Origin: Symsagittifera roscoffensis
Lineage: Eukaryota > Xenacoelomorpha > Acoela > Convolutidae
Assembly: GCF_963678635.1 (NCBI RefSeq)
Contig: NC_087066.1
Span: forward strand, 21,671,996 to 21,735,995
DNA: 64,000 bases
Direction of reading: 5' to 3'
The first letter of the stretch is position 1, and each line of letters starts with the position of its first letter. The notes beneath the pieces were generated by a model. That model did no database searches and had not been told where the DNA came from. It saw only the letters and a program-made list of their open reading frames with translations. The position numbers and the translations under genes are program-made. Shown in pieces: positions 52,870 to 64,000 of the stretch.

Positions 52870-55800
52870 GTCAGCTTACATTGTATTTTTTGAAGGGTAA
52901 AAGTTTTTTTTAAAATAATTTAGGCGTGTAAAGTTCGAAGTTTTAAATTTAATTGTTCAAATTATTTTTGTCAATAACTTATGGCATTTTTTTTTATTTT
53001 TGGCTCACTTGACGTCTACGCGTATATTGGAGACTTAATGGCAACTAGGTAAATACTGAAAGCTTTTTAATGCTGTTATCTGTGTTTCTCGACTATTTTT
53101 GCTCTCGTTTTCTGTTCGTTTGCTTGCAATGCTATGCTTGAGCTGTATTGCAAATGATTCGAAGCAGCGCTTCGACTATTTGTAGAAAAATTTGATGAAG
53201 ATAAAAAATACTTAAAATTTCATTAGTTTTAGCGGTATTTAACTGCCTTTTGAAATTATATCCCTCTAGCAGTTCCTAGAAATCATTTTTTGAGTTCTTG
53301 TGACCAATTAATGAGATTCAATAAATATTAAGGAAACTCGGGTCAGTTTCATAACCAAATGTACCGCTTCATTCTTTGTAATTTCTATATATTTCCATGA
53401 GAATGATTTTGCTTCTAACATAACAAAAAACATCGCCTTTAATCATCGACTTCAATTTGCACAGTGATGTCATAAAGAATTGTGTTAACCAAGAATGGCT
53501 CATTTGACACATAAATAATTCTGTTTTCCTGGCAATTTTTCTGAATCAGTGCGTAGTGCTCATTAATTTTGGACATCTTAAAGGTATGTTAGTTGTCAGA
53601 AAAGTGAATCTGGAGAAAAATAAGAACTAAAATGATATCTTTAAATAGAGAGCAACATGTGGCTAAAAGCAATGTTGAATAGACAGTCAATTGGGGCTAG
53701 ATAATCTAATCAGGTTCACTTGTGGCTATTTTTTATTTGTGTCGTTCATTGAAATTCAAAAATTGGGCTTTTCTATCTGGTCGATGTAGGAGGCAGACGT
53801 GTACACCATAAACAGCACTTTGTTTACCTCGAGTGTTCGCAGCAGGAACATGGTATATAATTATAGTTCCGTTTGTAACTTAATTTAATGCACACTTCAG
53901 GTGAATTTTAAAGTCCAGTACTCTTTAATTCGCCTCGATATTTTATTACCAGGGAGAGTTTTGAGCCGGAATGGCAAAGTCAGAGTCAACAATGGATTCA
54001 ATTAGGAGGCTTATTCCCTCTGGATTTGATTAATTTTGCCCACAAAAGAACCAAAAAGTAGCTAGAACAGAAAAGAGTCTTCTCTCGTAAAGAACAAATA
54101 GACGATTATCTGCCCGCTAATTCACGGTGTTTTTTCTTCGAAATAATATTTAGGACCGCGTCGACTTCTATTTAAAATATTCCAAAAATTTGATTAAATT
54201 ACATTGAAATTGGCCTGTTATTTTTTATAATAAACACGGAAAAAACGTTTATCTGCTTTATTTTTTTTCTCGCAAATTCTGCATCAGGTCTTGTTTATTG
54301 GCCTTTTGTTATCTGAAAATGCGAACTCAACGTTCCTCTATTATCAGATCAGAGTATTCTGCTAATTTCTTGAATCGTTAGTTTCCTTGCTTGACTTTTG
54401 TCCCTCTTTCTCCCTAATTTTTTGAATAGTGTTTGTAATTCAGCTTGAAATTCCACCCGAAGTCACTTGGATAGATTGACTGACAACATGTCACAGCAGT
54501 TTACCTTTTGCCGCTTAGGTTTGCAGTTGAACCCATAATTCACCTGCCAACTGCACCGCCCCTTTCAGTCTCAAAATCGACACTGCCATTGACACAAATA
54601 CAGTCAGACCTAATCCCCTATCTCACTTAAACTGTTGTTGATTATCCAAAATATCAATAATGCCTGCCAAATGTTACTTCCTATGTTTCCACTACCTATC
54701 AGCGGCCCAAGTATAATACCGCCAGAGTTGGCATTCATTTCAGATAAGTGCAACTTGGTTGCTGTCACCACTTTTTGCCAGTATTGATTTTGTAACTGTC
54801 ATTTTGTTAGTTTTCAATTTTTAATCGATTGAAAGCATCTTTACAACCAAAATAGGCTACCTAAAGGTTATCGAGACTCTTCGTGCGGAATGTTTTGTCC
54901 ATAAATATTTTCGTCTTACAATTTTACTTCAGTTTTTTCAATTCATAAATCAAAAAAATTATTACCAGATTGTTAAGTCTCATATCAACAGATGTTGTTC
55001 ATCTGTCTATTTGCGTGATGCCTTTAGTATGCGTTCCTAGAGCAGAGACTGCTTAGTTTTCCAACCTTTTTTGCAGTTTTTAAATGCCTAAAAATTAAGT
55101 TCTTTTTCAGTTTTCAATTTTTCAGTTGTGCTGGCAGTTTTACGACCTAATGCGTGTTTTTATGAAACAAATATAAAGAATAGCTATCACATGTTTTCAC
55201 CTTGTGAAATACAAAATTTATTTTCAATTCAAAATCTAAGGTGAGCGCTGGAGAAGCACAAAAGTTTTTATCTGGGTGGAATCTGTCATTATCTTCCTGT
55301 AACATTCAACTTAGAATTAACTTAAATGAAATTTAATGATGCAGCATCTATTTTAATTCTTTAGTTACACTAGAGAGAGAGCAAGTGTCTTGTAATCGAA
55401 ATTGGGTAACTAGACATTTTGAGGTATCGAATCCTTCTTTCAAATCGGTGAGAAATTGAATGTGATTTATATGATCAGTAATAGTAGATCAGCAGCCGAC
55501 TTAATCTGAGTGTGAAGCGCGTGCTTGTGCTTCTAAAGGTCCAGGGATTGTCTCGCATTGATTTTTTTCATGTATATGTTGCAAAGCTTTCAGTGAAACA
55601 GAAGGTGAAAGCTTTGAGCCAAAAAATTTCATTTTTTTCAGCCTACTGGTTTTCGTTTCGATTTTGTTGAAAAAAAAGTTGTTCAGTTATTGTTCTGAAT
55701 GTTTCCAAACCCTCAATTTAATCGCGCTCACAATTATGTAAAGGTTTATTACGCTTGCGATTAGCAATTATCAAAATGGAATATAGACTTTTTTCGGGTT

Positions 55801-56073
55801 AACAACAGAATCATTTGATAGCTTACTTTACTAATGAAGTTAATTCTCATGAAAATGTGGGTCTGGTAGTGTGGTGGTAATGAGCGGGGTAATGTCACAA
55901 AGGATCAAACGTTCGAATCCGAGACCATGCCAGTTTTTTTGTCGTTATAAACGAAGTTAAGACTCTTTTATTGGTCGCGATGATTTTTTAAAAGTTTTTT
56001 TTTACAAGGAGAAGTCTTAAAATTTATTCAGGCTCAAATGTATTTTTTCGAGGTTTGACTGCTAATTTTTTTT
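52870..56073. other. AT-rich, repeat fragments, no supported gene
   Basis: A tRNA-like segment lies at 55,861-55,934 (TAGTGTGGTGGTAATG and CGTTCGAATCCGAGAC). Decayed family B heads lie near 55,378-55,425 and 55,750-55,800. A 20-codon ATG frame at 53,971 is not supported as a gene. Confidence 0.4.
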
Positions 56074-56888
56074 ACCCTAGCGACTAGCAGGGTATTGTAA
56101 TCGGGTACTAGACTTTTTTCGCGTAAATAACTTGTTCACAAGACTCATCTGGACTCCTGGTGGTACCTTGGTTCATAAGCGCTTACTTCTTAGCGCTAGC
56201 CTGAACTGGAGGTAACGAATATGTCTGGGACGGCAATGGTCATGGGTTCGAATCTGACTAGGACTTGTTGTTTATTTAAACGGTGATTACTTCAAAACAA
56301 TTTCGGCCTATTATTTGTCTGCTTATGTTTTTTTGGCTTAGTTGCCACATCTAGGAATCAATTTTTACACTGGTTGTAATTTTACTAGCTCGGTTTCATT
56401 GGTTGTAATTTTACACTGGTTGTAATTTTAATAGCACGATTTCATTTTTTCTCATTTTTTTGTCTTTTTTATTGGCTTACTAAGTTTCAGTTTTATTTAC
56501 ATCGAACTAATGGCCTCCTTTTCTTGCGCTTGCAGATCAAAAAAGTTTTGTGTGCGTGCCTGTGTTCTGATGGAAAAAGTACATAGAGTTTGGTTTGATT
56601 TTTTTTCGGTGTGAAAGGTTTCTGCTTAGATATTTTTGGCTTTGTTACCGCTTGGTTATTATAAGTTCAAATTCAATCAAGCATCCGGTGCATCTCGAGT
56701 TGAGGTAACCCAACTGCTTTAGACCGCAAAGAGTTGCGGTTCTAATCCGGCTGGGACCTGTTGTTTGGCAAATTAGAGTTCAGTGCTTTTTCGGGCTGTC
56801 GTATATGTTTATTTTTGTCAGATTGGATCGCAAGTAGTCATTCATATTTGTATCGCAAGTGGTGCGAAGCTCAGTTTCGCCTCTGTGT
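56074..56888 (+). repeat. family B repeat, copy 3 (815 bp)
   Basis: It begins ACCCTAGCGACTAGCAGGGT, then CGGGTACTAGACTTTTTTC. A tRNA-like segment lies at about 56,203-56,262 (A box TAGCCTGAACTGG, B box GGTTCGAATCT). A second lies at about 56,683-56,752 (GCGGTTCTAATCCGGC). It ends CTCAGTTTCGCCTCTGTGT (56,870-56,888). Confidence 0.75.
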
Positions 56889-57244
56889 AACCAGTGTATT
56901 TTTACCGATTGAACTCTGAAAATATTTTTTTTCGCCGAGTATTTTTTTGGCTTTTTGATTATTGGCCGAAGCTCCTTCGACTTAGTTCCAAATAATTACT
57001 TTTCCTTATGCATGTGCTTACGCGCTGATGTATTCAGCATTGTCGCAAGACTTTTATTGGAAATATTTCACATACATTTTTCAAAAATTTTAAGTAGTAA
57101 ATAGTTATTTAATTTTTTCGGCTTCTTTGGCGTTGGCATATTTTGGCATAGTAATCTAATGTATTTTTCGATTCGTTAAGCACCTATAATGTAGAATAAA
57201 GTCTGAACGTGAATTGCGCGTCCAGTTTGTTAAAGGTCCAGGTA

Positions 57245-57532
57245 TTATGTCTTGCCCGGATTTTTAATGAAAACTTCAAAATTATCAAGGTTCCTTATGA
57301 GGTAAAAACACATGTAATCTAAGCTTATGTGAAAAATATTCAACATAAATATGTTGTTAGATTTTTTCAAAAAAGATTTCAGTTGTCTTTTAAATTTGTG
57401 AAAAGAAGTATTCCTACAGCCCCATGGAATACGTATGAAACGAAATGCTTCAACCCCCTTTTTAAAAAGTGGACTTTTTTGGATGCTACTCTTTGATTTT
57501 TTTTGGATTAGAACTGAATTAATAACGGTCAA
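57245..57532 (-). pseudogene. possible LINE C-terminal fragment
   Basis: A 95-codon minus-strand frame reads IPWGCRNTSFHKFKRQLKSFL, resembling the 'IPxxxRNSSSxxxFKxxLKSFL' close of many non-LTR polyproteins. No RT domain is adjacent. Similarity is over one short block only. Confidence 0.35.
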
Positions 57533-57904
57533 AAGTTAATCAGCCACCACGTGATACATCTCGAGCAAGGTAAACGTCAATGAAAGACCGAGTTCTAGGA
57601 CTAAATTTTGTATACGGCTATAGTGTCCCCTAGCGAGAGTAAAATAGAAGTTGCCGAGCGCATGTAGTCACATTGCGTGAGCATTGGGGGTTCCGTGACG
57701 TCTAAGGCGTGCTCCTGAGAATTACTGTAGTTTTGGACTTATATTATGATAAGGACGAAAGTATGGGCTGTAAGGTGGGTAGCTAGGCAATTTGCTACCC
57801 TTTGAAATCAAACTGCTGGTTAGCCTGCACCTCAGCAAAGACTATTCATGGCTAAAATGCAACTGAGAACCAACTCATGGCTAAAATTCAACAGTTTAAG
57901 TGAG

Positions 57905-58233
57905 CTTCAGCGAGCTTAGTGTATTATTACATTTCTTTTTTTTTCCAAGCTTAGTCGCAAATATTGGTGCCATTTTTTGTGGCTTTTTAACGGCTTTTGT
58001 TAGCATGTGCTTTGTTGTTCGAATTTTAATAAGTGAACACATCAGATGTTTTTTTCAATTCATTAAATAAACCGAAAAAAGCTATTTGTTTCAAACACCA
58101 AAACAAAAAAAAAACTCAATTTCAGAAATCTTCCTCAATATATCGCAATTTTTTTATCTCTTCGTATTTTTGTCAGAGCTGCTTTTTGTGGTTTTCTTGC
58201 TAGTGCATGGGAAACGCAGCTTCGCCTCTGTGT
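57905..58233 (+). repeat. family A repeat, copy without tRNA-like segment
   Basis: The head (GCGAGCTTAGTGTATTATTAC, TAGTCGCAAATA) is joined to the family tail ending CGCAGCTTCGCCTCTGTGT at 58,215-58,233. The tRNA-like middle is missing or too diverged to see. Confidence 0.55.
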
Positions 58234-58239
58234 CCTCTG

Positions 58240-59010
58240 TGTCTATACATATAATATATGAACGAAGTTTTTGTTTGTGTGTGTCTGTGTCCGAACTTAT
58301 TGTTGGTTATTGGTTGCACGACCTCGAATTTTTAGATGTTAGTGCATATAAAGGTGGTATGTGTTAGACCAACGCACCTTAAAAACTGAAAAAAGTGTGG
58401 AAAATGTAGCAAGACTTCTTGATTTTTTGCAGTTCAATTCCATTAGATATTTAGAATTGAGCGTGTGCTTTTTTATTAATTAGACTAATTTTCAATTAGG
58501 GTTCACGATAATTAATGTCACTGAAAGTTTCTCAAAGATGAAGTTGAGATATGTGTCGAAATATTGACACGTAGTCATATTTGATGTGCAACAATTTGCT
58601 CCAACATTTTTTTTTCCGGTTGGTAGTGCATGTACTCCTCAGTTTTCCGCTTAGCGCACTCTTTATCTTCGCTTACAAGAAAATCAGTGCACCACAATAT
58701 ATCCCATTTTCGTTATCACATGCTTATCACAAATTAATAATGTGCAACAGTAGTTTCTTACTTTTTCTCTCAAGCGTCGAAAATTTTTATTAGGAAAATA
58801 AAGTTAAGATGTGTGTTTTACTTGCGATTTAAGGTTCTGGGGCACAAATGGCTATACAGCTCTTACCTAATATATTGAAATAAAAGTAAGTATATATTTA
58901 TTATGTAATTAGCGCAGAAGGTTCTTACCACAGATTTTAATTTGATTTGAATATAATTTGCAATTTTCTTCAAAAAGATGTAGAACTTCAGGTATTATAC
59001 TATTTACACT
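58240..59010. other. AT-rich, no supported gene
   Basis: Only short chance frames and no recognised repeat. Confidence 0.4.
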
Positions 59011-59619
59011 AGCCAGCTTGCGAGCGTTAGTTAATAGTACGAAACTTATTTTTTCAACCCTAATTCGCAAATAAATGTGTTCATTAAAACAGATCTTTAA
59101 TATGGTGGCTTTTTTGCTATTCTAACAATCTGTAGCATTGGAAATTTCGGCTCTTTTCCACTTCGCCGCATTTTTCAATTTTTCAGTTTTTAAAGTGGCC
59201 TTACGTGTTATGACTGAACGCGTGATTTTACGATAAAAATTATGAACAGCAAATGTGCTCATAAGGTTAGTTTGTTTTTTCTACAATTTTTTTCTTACCA
59301 TACAAATTTTTCTTACATTATGACTAATATAAAAGTTTGTTTTCAAACTGAAATTCAAATGTGAGGGAAAGTGGAAAAAAGCCGAAATTTCATATCATCC
59401 GTTCTCTGCTTTAATTGTGGCTAGTGTTTGTAATTTATTAAAGGTCCGTTGCTGAGTGGTTAGAGTGTGATAACAATAATCTCTTGGTCGCAGATTTAAT
59501 CGGAGATGTAGCCGAATTTTCACTACTTCGAGGCTTATTCCTATTTTTTCTTATTGCATTTTATAGAGCTGCTTTTGTCGTGTTCTTGCTAATTTTTGCG
59601 AAGCGCAGCTTCGCCTCTG
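59011..59619 (+). repeat. family A repeat, copy with internal insertion
   Basis: Head at 59,014 on (GCTTGCGAGCGTTAG, TTCGCAAATAAA). About 230 bases of extra sequence follow. A tRNA-like segment lies at 59,450-59,512 (TTGCTGAGTGGTTAGAG, CTCTTGGTCGCAG). The tail has a perfect stem-loop GCGAAGC-GCA-GCTTCGC at 59,598-59,614, followed by CTCTG. Confidence 0.65.
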
Positions 59620-59624
59620 ATTGG

Positions 59625-59814
59625 AAAGTTTTTGTATAGTTTTTTATACGAGTTTGAGGCACCTGGAATTGCGCGGAAGGCCAGTTTACTTCCACCTCAG
59701 GCAAAAGATCCGTCAATCTGTGAGTTGTTGGATCTATATAATTGGGGTTTAAGCCGAACCAAAAAAAGGTTTTTGACTTTTCTGTATCCCTACAATTTGT
59801 ATCCCTCCGGTTAA
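59625..59814 (+). other. open frame of protein-like composition, unrecognised
   Basis: Directly after the family A tail a frame reads EFEAPGIARKASLLPPQAKD and continues for about 25 more residues to a stop. Composition is unlike nearby AT-rich noise. It may be an exon scrap or part of a repeat. No domain is recognised. Confidence 0.2.
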
Positions 59815-60936
59815 CAGGGGTATTGCAACCTGATTTTATTTTAATTTGTTTTCGTCAACTATTTTGATTCCGGCCAAAAGTTATGCCTTGCAATTTAAAT
59901 TGCGTGGCGAAAAATAAATAATCGGACCATCGATTGTCCTCGACCGCAATTTTTTTTCTAGTAATACTGTGTATGATGAAAAATAGTGTTTGTTTTTTTC
60001 CTGTATTTTGTAAATTTGATCAGGAGTCTTGTAAACCAGATCCGATTTAGTATCAATTCCTATTCATTGTTTGTTCTCTTTAAAGGTTTATTAGGCTGAA
60101 ACGGTTTCGACTCACGTTATAGCAAGTCAGTTGCCCCATATTGGGTAATTTCAAGGGTAAACCTAGATTTAATCGTGTGTGCTTAAGGATAAAAACTATT
60201 GTTTTAGAGTTTCATTTTTCATTGCTCAACCTTGTTCAAAGCAGGGGCGGATTTGGAGGTGGCGGACGCCTCCCCCTCAGGGATTCGACCCCCTGCCTAC
60301 CCATGGGGTCCCCCCTATGTACTATTTTGAGATATCCATATTTGGTGACAGACCCTAAAAGTTTTCTAAAGGCGCCTCGGCGCCAATATATACTAATTTT
60401 GAGGGGGGAGCGCGCGCCAAAAAAACGCAATTTTTTTTTTCAGTCAAAATTTTCCAAAAAGTGCCTAAAAACGCCTTTTTGGCCTGTTTTTCAAATGTTT
60501 GCCTGCGGCGCAGAAATTTTTTTCCAAAACAGAGTCTTTTTAGTGCTTTGGGAGAGCTCGGAGTTTCACTTCGCTCGACCTAAAAAAGGTCGGCAAAATT
60601 TTCGAAGTTTTTTTGAAAATCCGCCCCTCTCGAGAAAAATCTAGATCCGCCCCTGGTTCAAAGCAAGCTTTTTTCGGCCGAACGGGCGTGTACGCTGATA
60701 CCTTTTTATCATTATTAATTCTCGCTGGCAATTGTTTTATTTGACTATTTTTCTTCAAATTGAAACTAATTCGAGACAAACGTGTAAAATTTAGATTGAT
60801 GTGGTTTTTCGACTATTTTTTTAATTCAAGTTTTTTTTCAACTTGAAGTCTTTTTCCTCGTTTTCTGTTGGTTATAAATGCTGTTTTTTTGTATTATATC
60901 GCGGTTCGTGCGAAGCTCACTTCTTCGCCTTTGTGT
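59812..60936 (+). repeat. family B repeat, copy 4, split by a hAT MITE
   Basis: The head is worn (CAGGGGTATTGCAACCTG). The tail is GTGCGAAGCTCACTTCTTCGC, then CTTTGTGT, ending at 60,936. The 414-bp MITE plus its 8-base duplication accounts for 422 bases of the length. Confidence 0.5.
60242..60655. mobile_element. hAT-type MITE with 8-bp target duplication
   Basis: Terminal inverted repeats CAGGGGCGGATTTGGA (left) and CAGGGGCGGATCTAGA (right end, reverse complement) match at 14 of 16 bases. The 8-base duplication GTTCAAAG lies at 60,234-60,241 and 60,656-60,663. CAGGGG-type ends with 8-bp duplications define hAT elements. The interior is only 414 bases without transposase, so it depends on a source element elsewhere. 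Confidence 0.9.
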
Positions 60937-60939
60937 AAA

Positions 60940-63215
60940 ATTTTTGATGGCTTCACCTGAACTTTTTGTTCACATACTGTTCACTTTTTGTTCCTTTGTG
61001 GAAAATTTTTTGTTCACATAATTGATCAATTTCTACATAATTTTAAGGGATTGGTTGTTGAGCTATTTGCTTCAAGCTAAGTAATATTTTCCTTCTCTCT
61101 TTTGGCAACGTTTTTCGTGACTGAAGGTGATTGGAAGAAACTATGGCGTAGGGTGTTTATTTTTTAGCCGATTTTGGCTACCCCAAAGAAAGCTGCTCAA
61201 AAAAAGTGTTATCATATTTAAAAAAAATTTTCAGCCGTAGCTCAGAGGAAATTTCAAGAAGGCGTTCTCAGTGACGAGAAAACTTGTCAGATTTTTTTGG
61301 ACTAAATAAGACAGTTTGAATAAAGGCTGACTACAAAATTTAAATCTAAAATTTACTTCTACAAAGTTTAGCATTAATTTCGCTATCATTGCCACTGATT
61401 TTAGCATTTTTCATTTAATTACAATCCCAATTCTTGAAAAAAAATTACTAGAAAAAGACTAAAAGTTTAAAAAAATCATTTCAAAACTTTCCTCTTTCTT
61501 GAATTATTTGACTTAGTCAGATTGATGGGAAGTTTTTGTGCTACTTGCGCGAGAACTTGCGATCTTTGTTTTTTTTATTAAATTACTTTTTTAGTTTAAT
61601 TCAATTTTTTTCATTTTTTCAATCAAGTTAGTATCCTGAGAGCCATCTTTTCCTGGATCTGATACAGACGTGGAATTTGTCTGTTCTGACTTTCCCCTGA
61701 TTAGGTGTGATTTCAATTATGAAAACTGGTACGGGATGTGGTTTGCGTTCTCCTTTTTTTCCGAATGAGCCAAGAAGCAGACAATTATGAAAAGAGGAAG
61801 TCAACGGCAATATAATTTAGTTTCATTTATTTAACCGAGAAAATTTTGAATGGCTGTAATAATACTTGAGCAGATATTTGACGTAAATTCTAAATGTGTT
61901 TGATGAAATGGTCGTTTATTCTGTGACGCTATTTAGTAATTTAAGTCCGTTTATGTCAATTGTGTGGTTTTCTGACTGCCCCTCAGGTGTAATTTTGCGT
62001 TTACCTTTTCTAACCAGAAATAACAGCTCTTAGCTTTAAAAGACGGGTGTGGGTGTGGTCGCTCGAGAAATCACAAATTAGACACCCAACATAAAAATGA
62101 CCGCTTAGAAGATATGCCAGCAAACTTTTCATCTTTCTGTGAAGTTTTAATAGTTTTTCTCGTTGGCCTTTAAAAAAAATAAGCGTATAATTAAAGTGCT
62201 GCCTGTTTCCGAGTTTCATTGAATTTTTATGCACTTCATGAATTATACAACTAAATGGCGATAGTTGGGAGCGACATTGAGCCGCCTTATTTATCCCCCG
62301 TTTTAGTAGTGTATGTTTTGTGCTTGGTATGTTTTGGTTGTGCTTATTTGTGTCTGTTGTAGGTCCCCCTGATCGATCCTGTCCGAGCCTGAATTTTGAA
62401 TTTGTTTTGTTTACCCATTCTAAGTGCACTTGATATCCCCTAAGTCTCTCATTTATACCAATGTGGTGTTTGTTCACTCATTGTATTATTGTCCGTCTCT
62501 GCTTAGATCTCAGTTTACTTTAAAAAGTCTATCCTTTATCTAGGAGTTGTCCGAAATAGTACAACTGAGACTAATTAGTTGTCTGTTTTGGGTTTAGTTT
62601 ACCATACCTCAATTGCACGCCTCTATTTTTGTTTCGAGTATTGATTACCTCCGCCCCTAACCGAGGGACTTTTCATAATAATTGGTAGCCTTTAGGAATA
62701 CATCAGATATCAACTGTTATCTAGTCCCATGATTCAAAAAATTGAAGGGAAATTGATTTTTTAACTTCCTATCAACTTCCTTTCCATAAATTAACTCCTA
62801 ATATAATGCTTTGAGTCAGATGTAAAAGTATCTATTGATACCGCAATGTTATCTGTCTACCTCTAAGATCGTTAGTAATTTCGTCCTAAATACACCATTA
62901 AATTGGGGTTTGCCGTTGTTACTGGTATGACCCAAAACAGCCATCGTTTTAAATGAAATTAGACTAATTCTTGGTGCTTCTGAAAATATTTTTTTTACGG
63001 TTGCGATTTTTAAAGCTTTTTTGTTCCATGTTTTCTGCAAGCATTAAGATCTTTGAATCCATAATATTGTAATTTTAGCTTATGATATATTCATCAGAAA
63101 ATGTGTTTCACAAATTTTATTTGTTTTGGTCTTTTCGGTTTAGTTCATTTTGGTGAGAGTCTAGGCAATTTCTTTTATAGGTTGTGATGATTTTTCGCTG
63201 TTTTGGCTAATAACT
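60940..63215. other. AT-rich, no firmly supported gene
   Basis: A copy of the CTATGGCGTAGGGTG repeat end lies at 61,140-61,154. A 155-codon minus-strand frame (62,010-62,477) is long for this base composition but has no recognised domain. Two shifted frames in its first part look as plausible. Confidence 0.4.
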
Positions 63216-63218
63216 TTT

Positions 63219-63580
63219 GCGAGCTTGCGAGTGTAGTGTATTAGTACGTACCTTTTTTTTCAAGCTAACTCGCAAATAAAAGAGTTCATTAAAAGTTTTC
63301 ACGCTCTGTAGCACTATAATCACGATCTGTAGCATTGGAAATTACCTAGCATCTGTTCTCTACTTTATTTGTGGCTGGTGTTTATGAAAGATTAAGAGTC
63401 CGTGACTGAGAGGTTAGTGCGTGAGACTCATAAACTAAAGGTTGCGGATCGAATTCGAGACGTAGCCGAATTTTTCCTAATTCAAGGCTTATTTCTATTT
63501 TTTCTTATATTGCACTTTATAAAAACGCTCTTTTGTCTTTTTCTTGCTAATGTTCGTGTAGCGCAGCTTCGCCTCTGTGT
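63219..63580 (+). repeat. family A repeat, best full-length copy
   Basis: Head GCGAGCTTGCGAGTGTAGTG, AACTCGCAAATAAA, GATCTGTAGCATTGGAAATT. tRNA-like segment at 63,397-63,462 (GTGACTGAGAGGTTAGTGCG, GAGACTCATAA, GGATCGAATTCGAGAC). Tail GTAGCGCAGCTTCGC, then CTCTGTGT, ending at 63,580. Confidence 0.75.
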
Positions 63581-64000
63581 GATTTCATTTAAAGTCTAGT
63601 TCTTTTTCTTTGTAAAAGGAAAACAAAATTGACTGTTGAACACTAAAATTGTAATGGTCACGAAAAGCGTGGTGAACTTCTAATTTCGAATGTGGATGTT
63701 ATTTTGCAGATTTCCCATCGGAATAAAAAGTCAACTTTTGATCCAGTTTTCTCTAATTTTATCAAAAAATGTGAAGCATAGTTTTTCTTGCATTACAAAA
63801 AGATCTGAGGCCGTTTGTAGTTTGAAACTGGATTTTTTTTTTCAAAATTCAGTCATTTTTTTTTGTTTCATAAAAATCAAGTCAATTTTTTCTAGTCCAC
63901 AAAGTAGGCAGAGCGTTACAACTTACTGCTCCATTATCAACAATTGGCCTCTTTTGTAGATCAATGTGGCAGAATGTTACTTCTTAATTGGTTTTTTCTG
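63581..64000. other. no supported gene; dispersed-repeat fragment
   Basis: 63,705-63,960 resembles the dispersed repeat containing TTGATCCAGTTTTCTCTAA that occurs near 29.2, 32.3 and 33.9 kb. Confidence 0.4.

Noticed and set aside
62010-62477. 155-codon minus-strand frame as a gene
   Set aside because: No domain, start context or splice signal. Other frames in the same stretch look equally coding.
1-64000. CRISPR arrays, bacterial operons, rRNA genes
   Set aside because: No regular repeat-spacer array, ribosome-binding sites or rRNA-like sequence were seen. The tandem repeats are direct and spacerless.

Overview
This window looks like nuclear DNA of an AT-rich invertebrate animal. The reasons are spliceosomal GT...AG introns with matching phases, AATAAA signals, and a mix of BEL/Pao, Ty3/gypsy, CR1-like LINE, Penelope-like, hAT-MITE and tRNA-derived SINE-like repeats. 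BEL/Pao elements are known only from animals. The species cannot be named from the sequence alone. Most of the window is repeat.

Layout: 1-2.0 kb holds a Penelope-like remnant (minus). 2.1-3.3 kb holds possible exons of an unrecognised gene. 3.4-7.6 kb is a degenerate CR1-type LINE with a PHD-finger ORF1. 8.5-13.7 kb is a degenerate BEL/Pao element (minus). 14.4-14.7 kb is another reverse-transcriptase scrap. 15,808-26,115 is a young Ty3/gypsy element with near-identical LTRs and a perfect 5-bp target duplication. It carries an internal 3,463-bp tandem duplication of RT-RNase H-integrase. 26.6-27.8 kb (minus) and 30.5-31.6 kb (plus) are LINE remnants, with a possible three-exon host gene between them (28.8-30.0 kb).

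The standout gene is an intact, intronless 644-codon reading frame at 36,752-38,686. Its first ~400 residues are a type III polyketide synthase with Cys141/His286/Asn351 in place. They are fused to a ~220-residue flavoprotein-like domain. The reading frame sits between a splice acceptor and an AATAAA signal, and its GC content falls sharply from the ketosynthase core to the 3' end. The best reading is a horizontally acquired, host-adapted biosynthetic gene.

At 45.3-49.3 kb (minus) a two-exon calmodulin-like gene of 147 codons can be assembled across a 3.5-kb intron stuffed with repeats. From 41 kb to the end the DNA is mainly non-autonomous elements. Two families of different body share the same 3' stem-loop tail and carry tRNA-like boxes. 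There are also long foldback elements, a hAT MITE nested in one repeat, and a near-perfect 135-bp palindrome. I see no rRNA, functional tRNA or CRISPR array.
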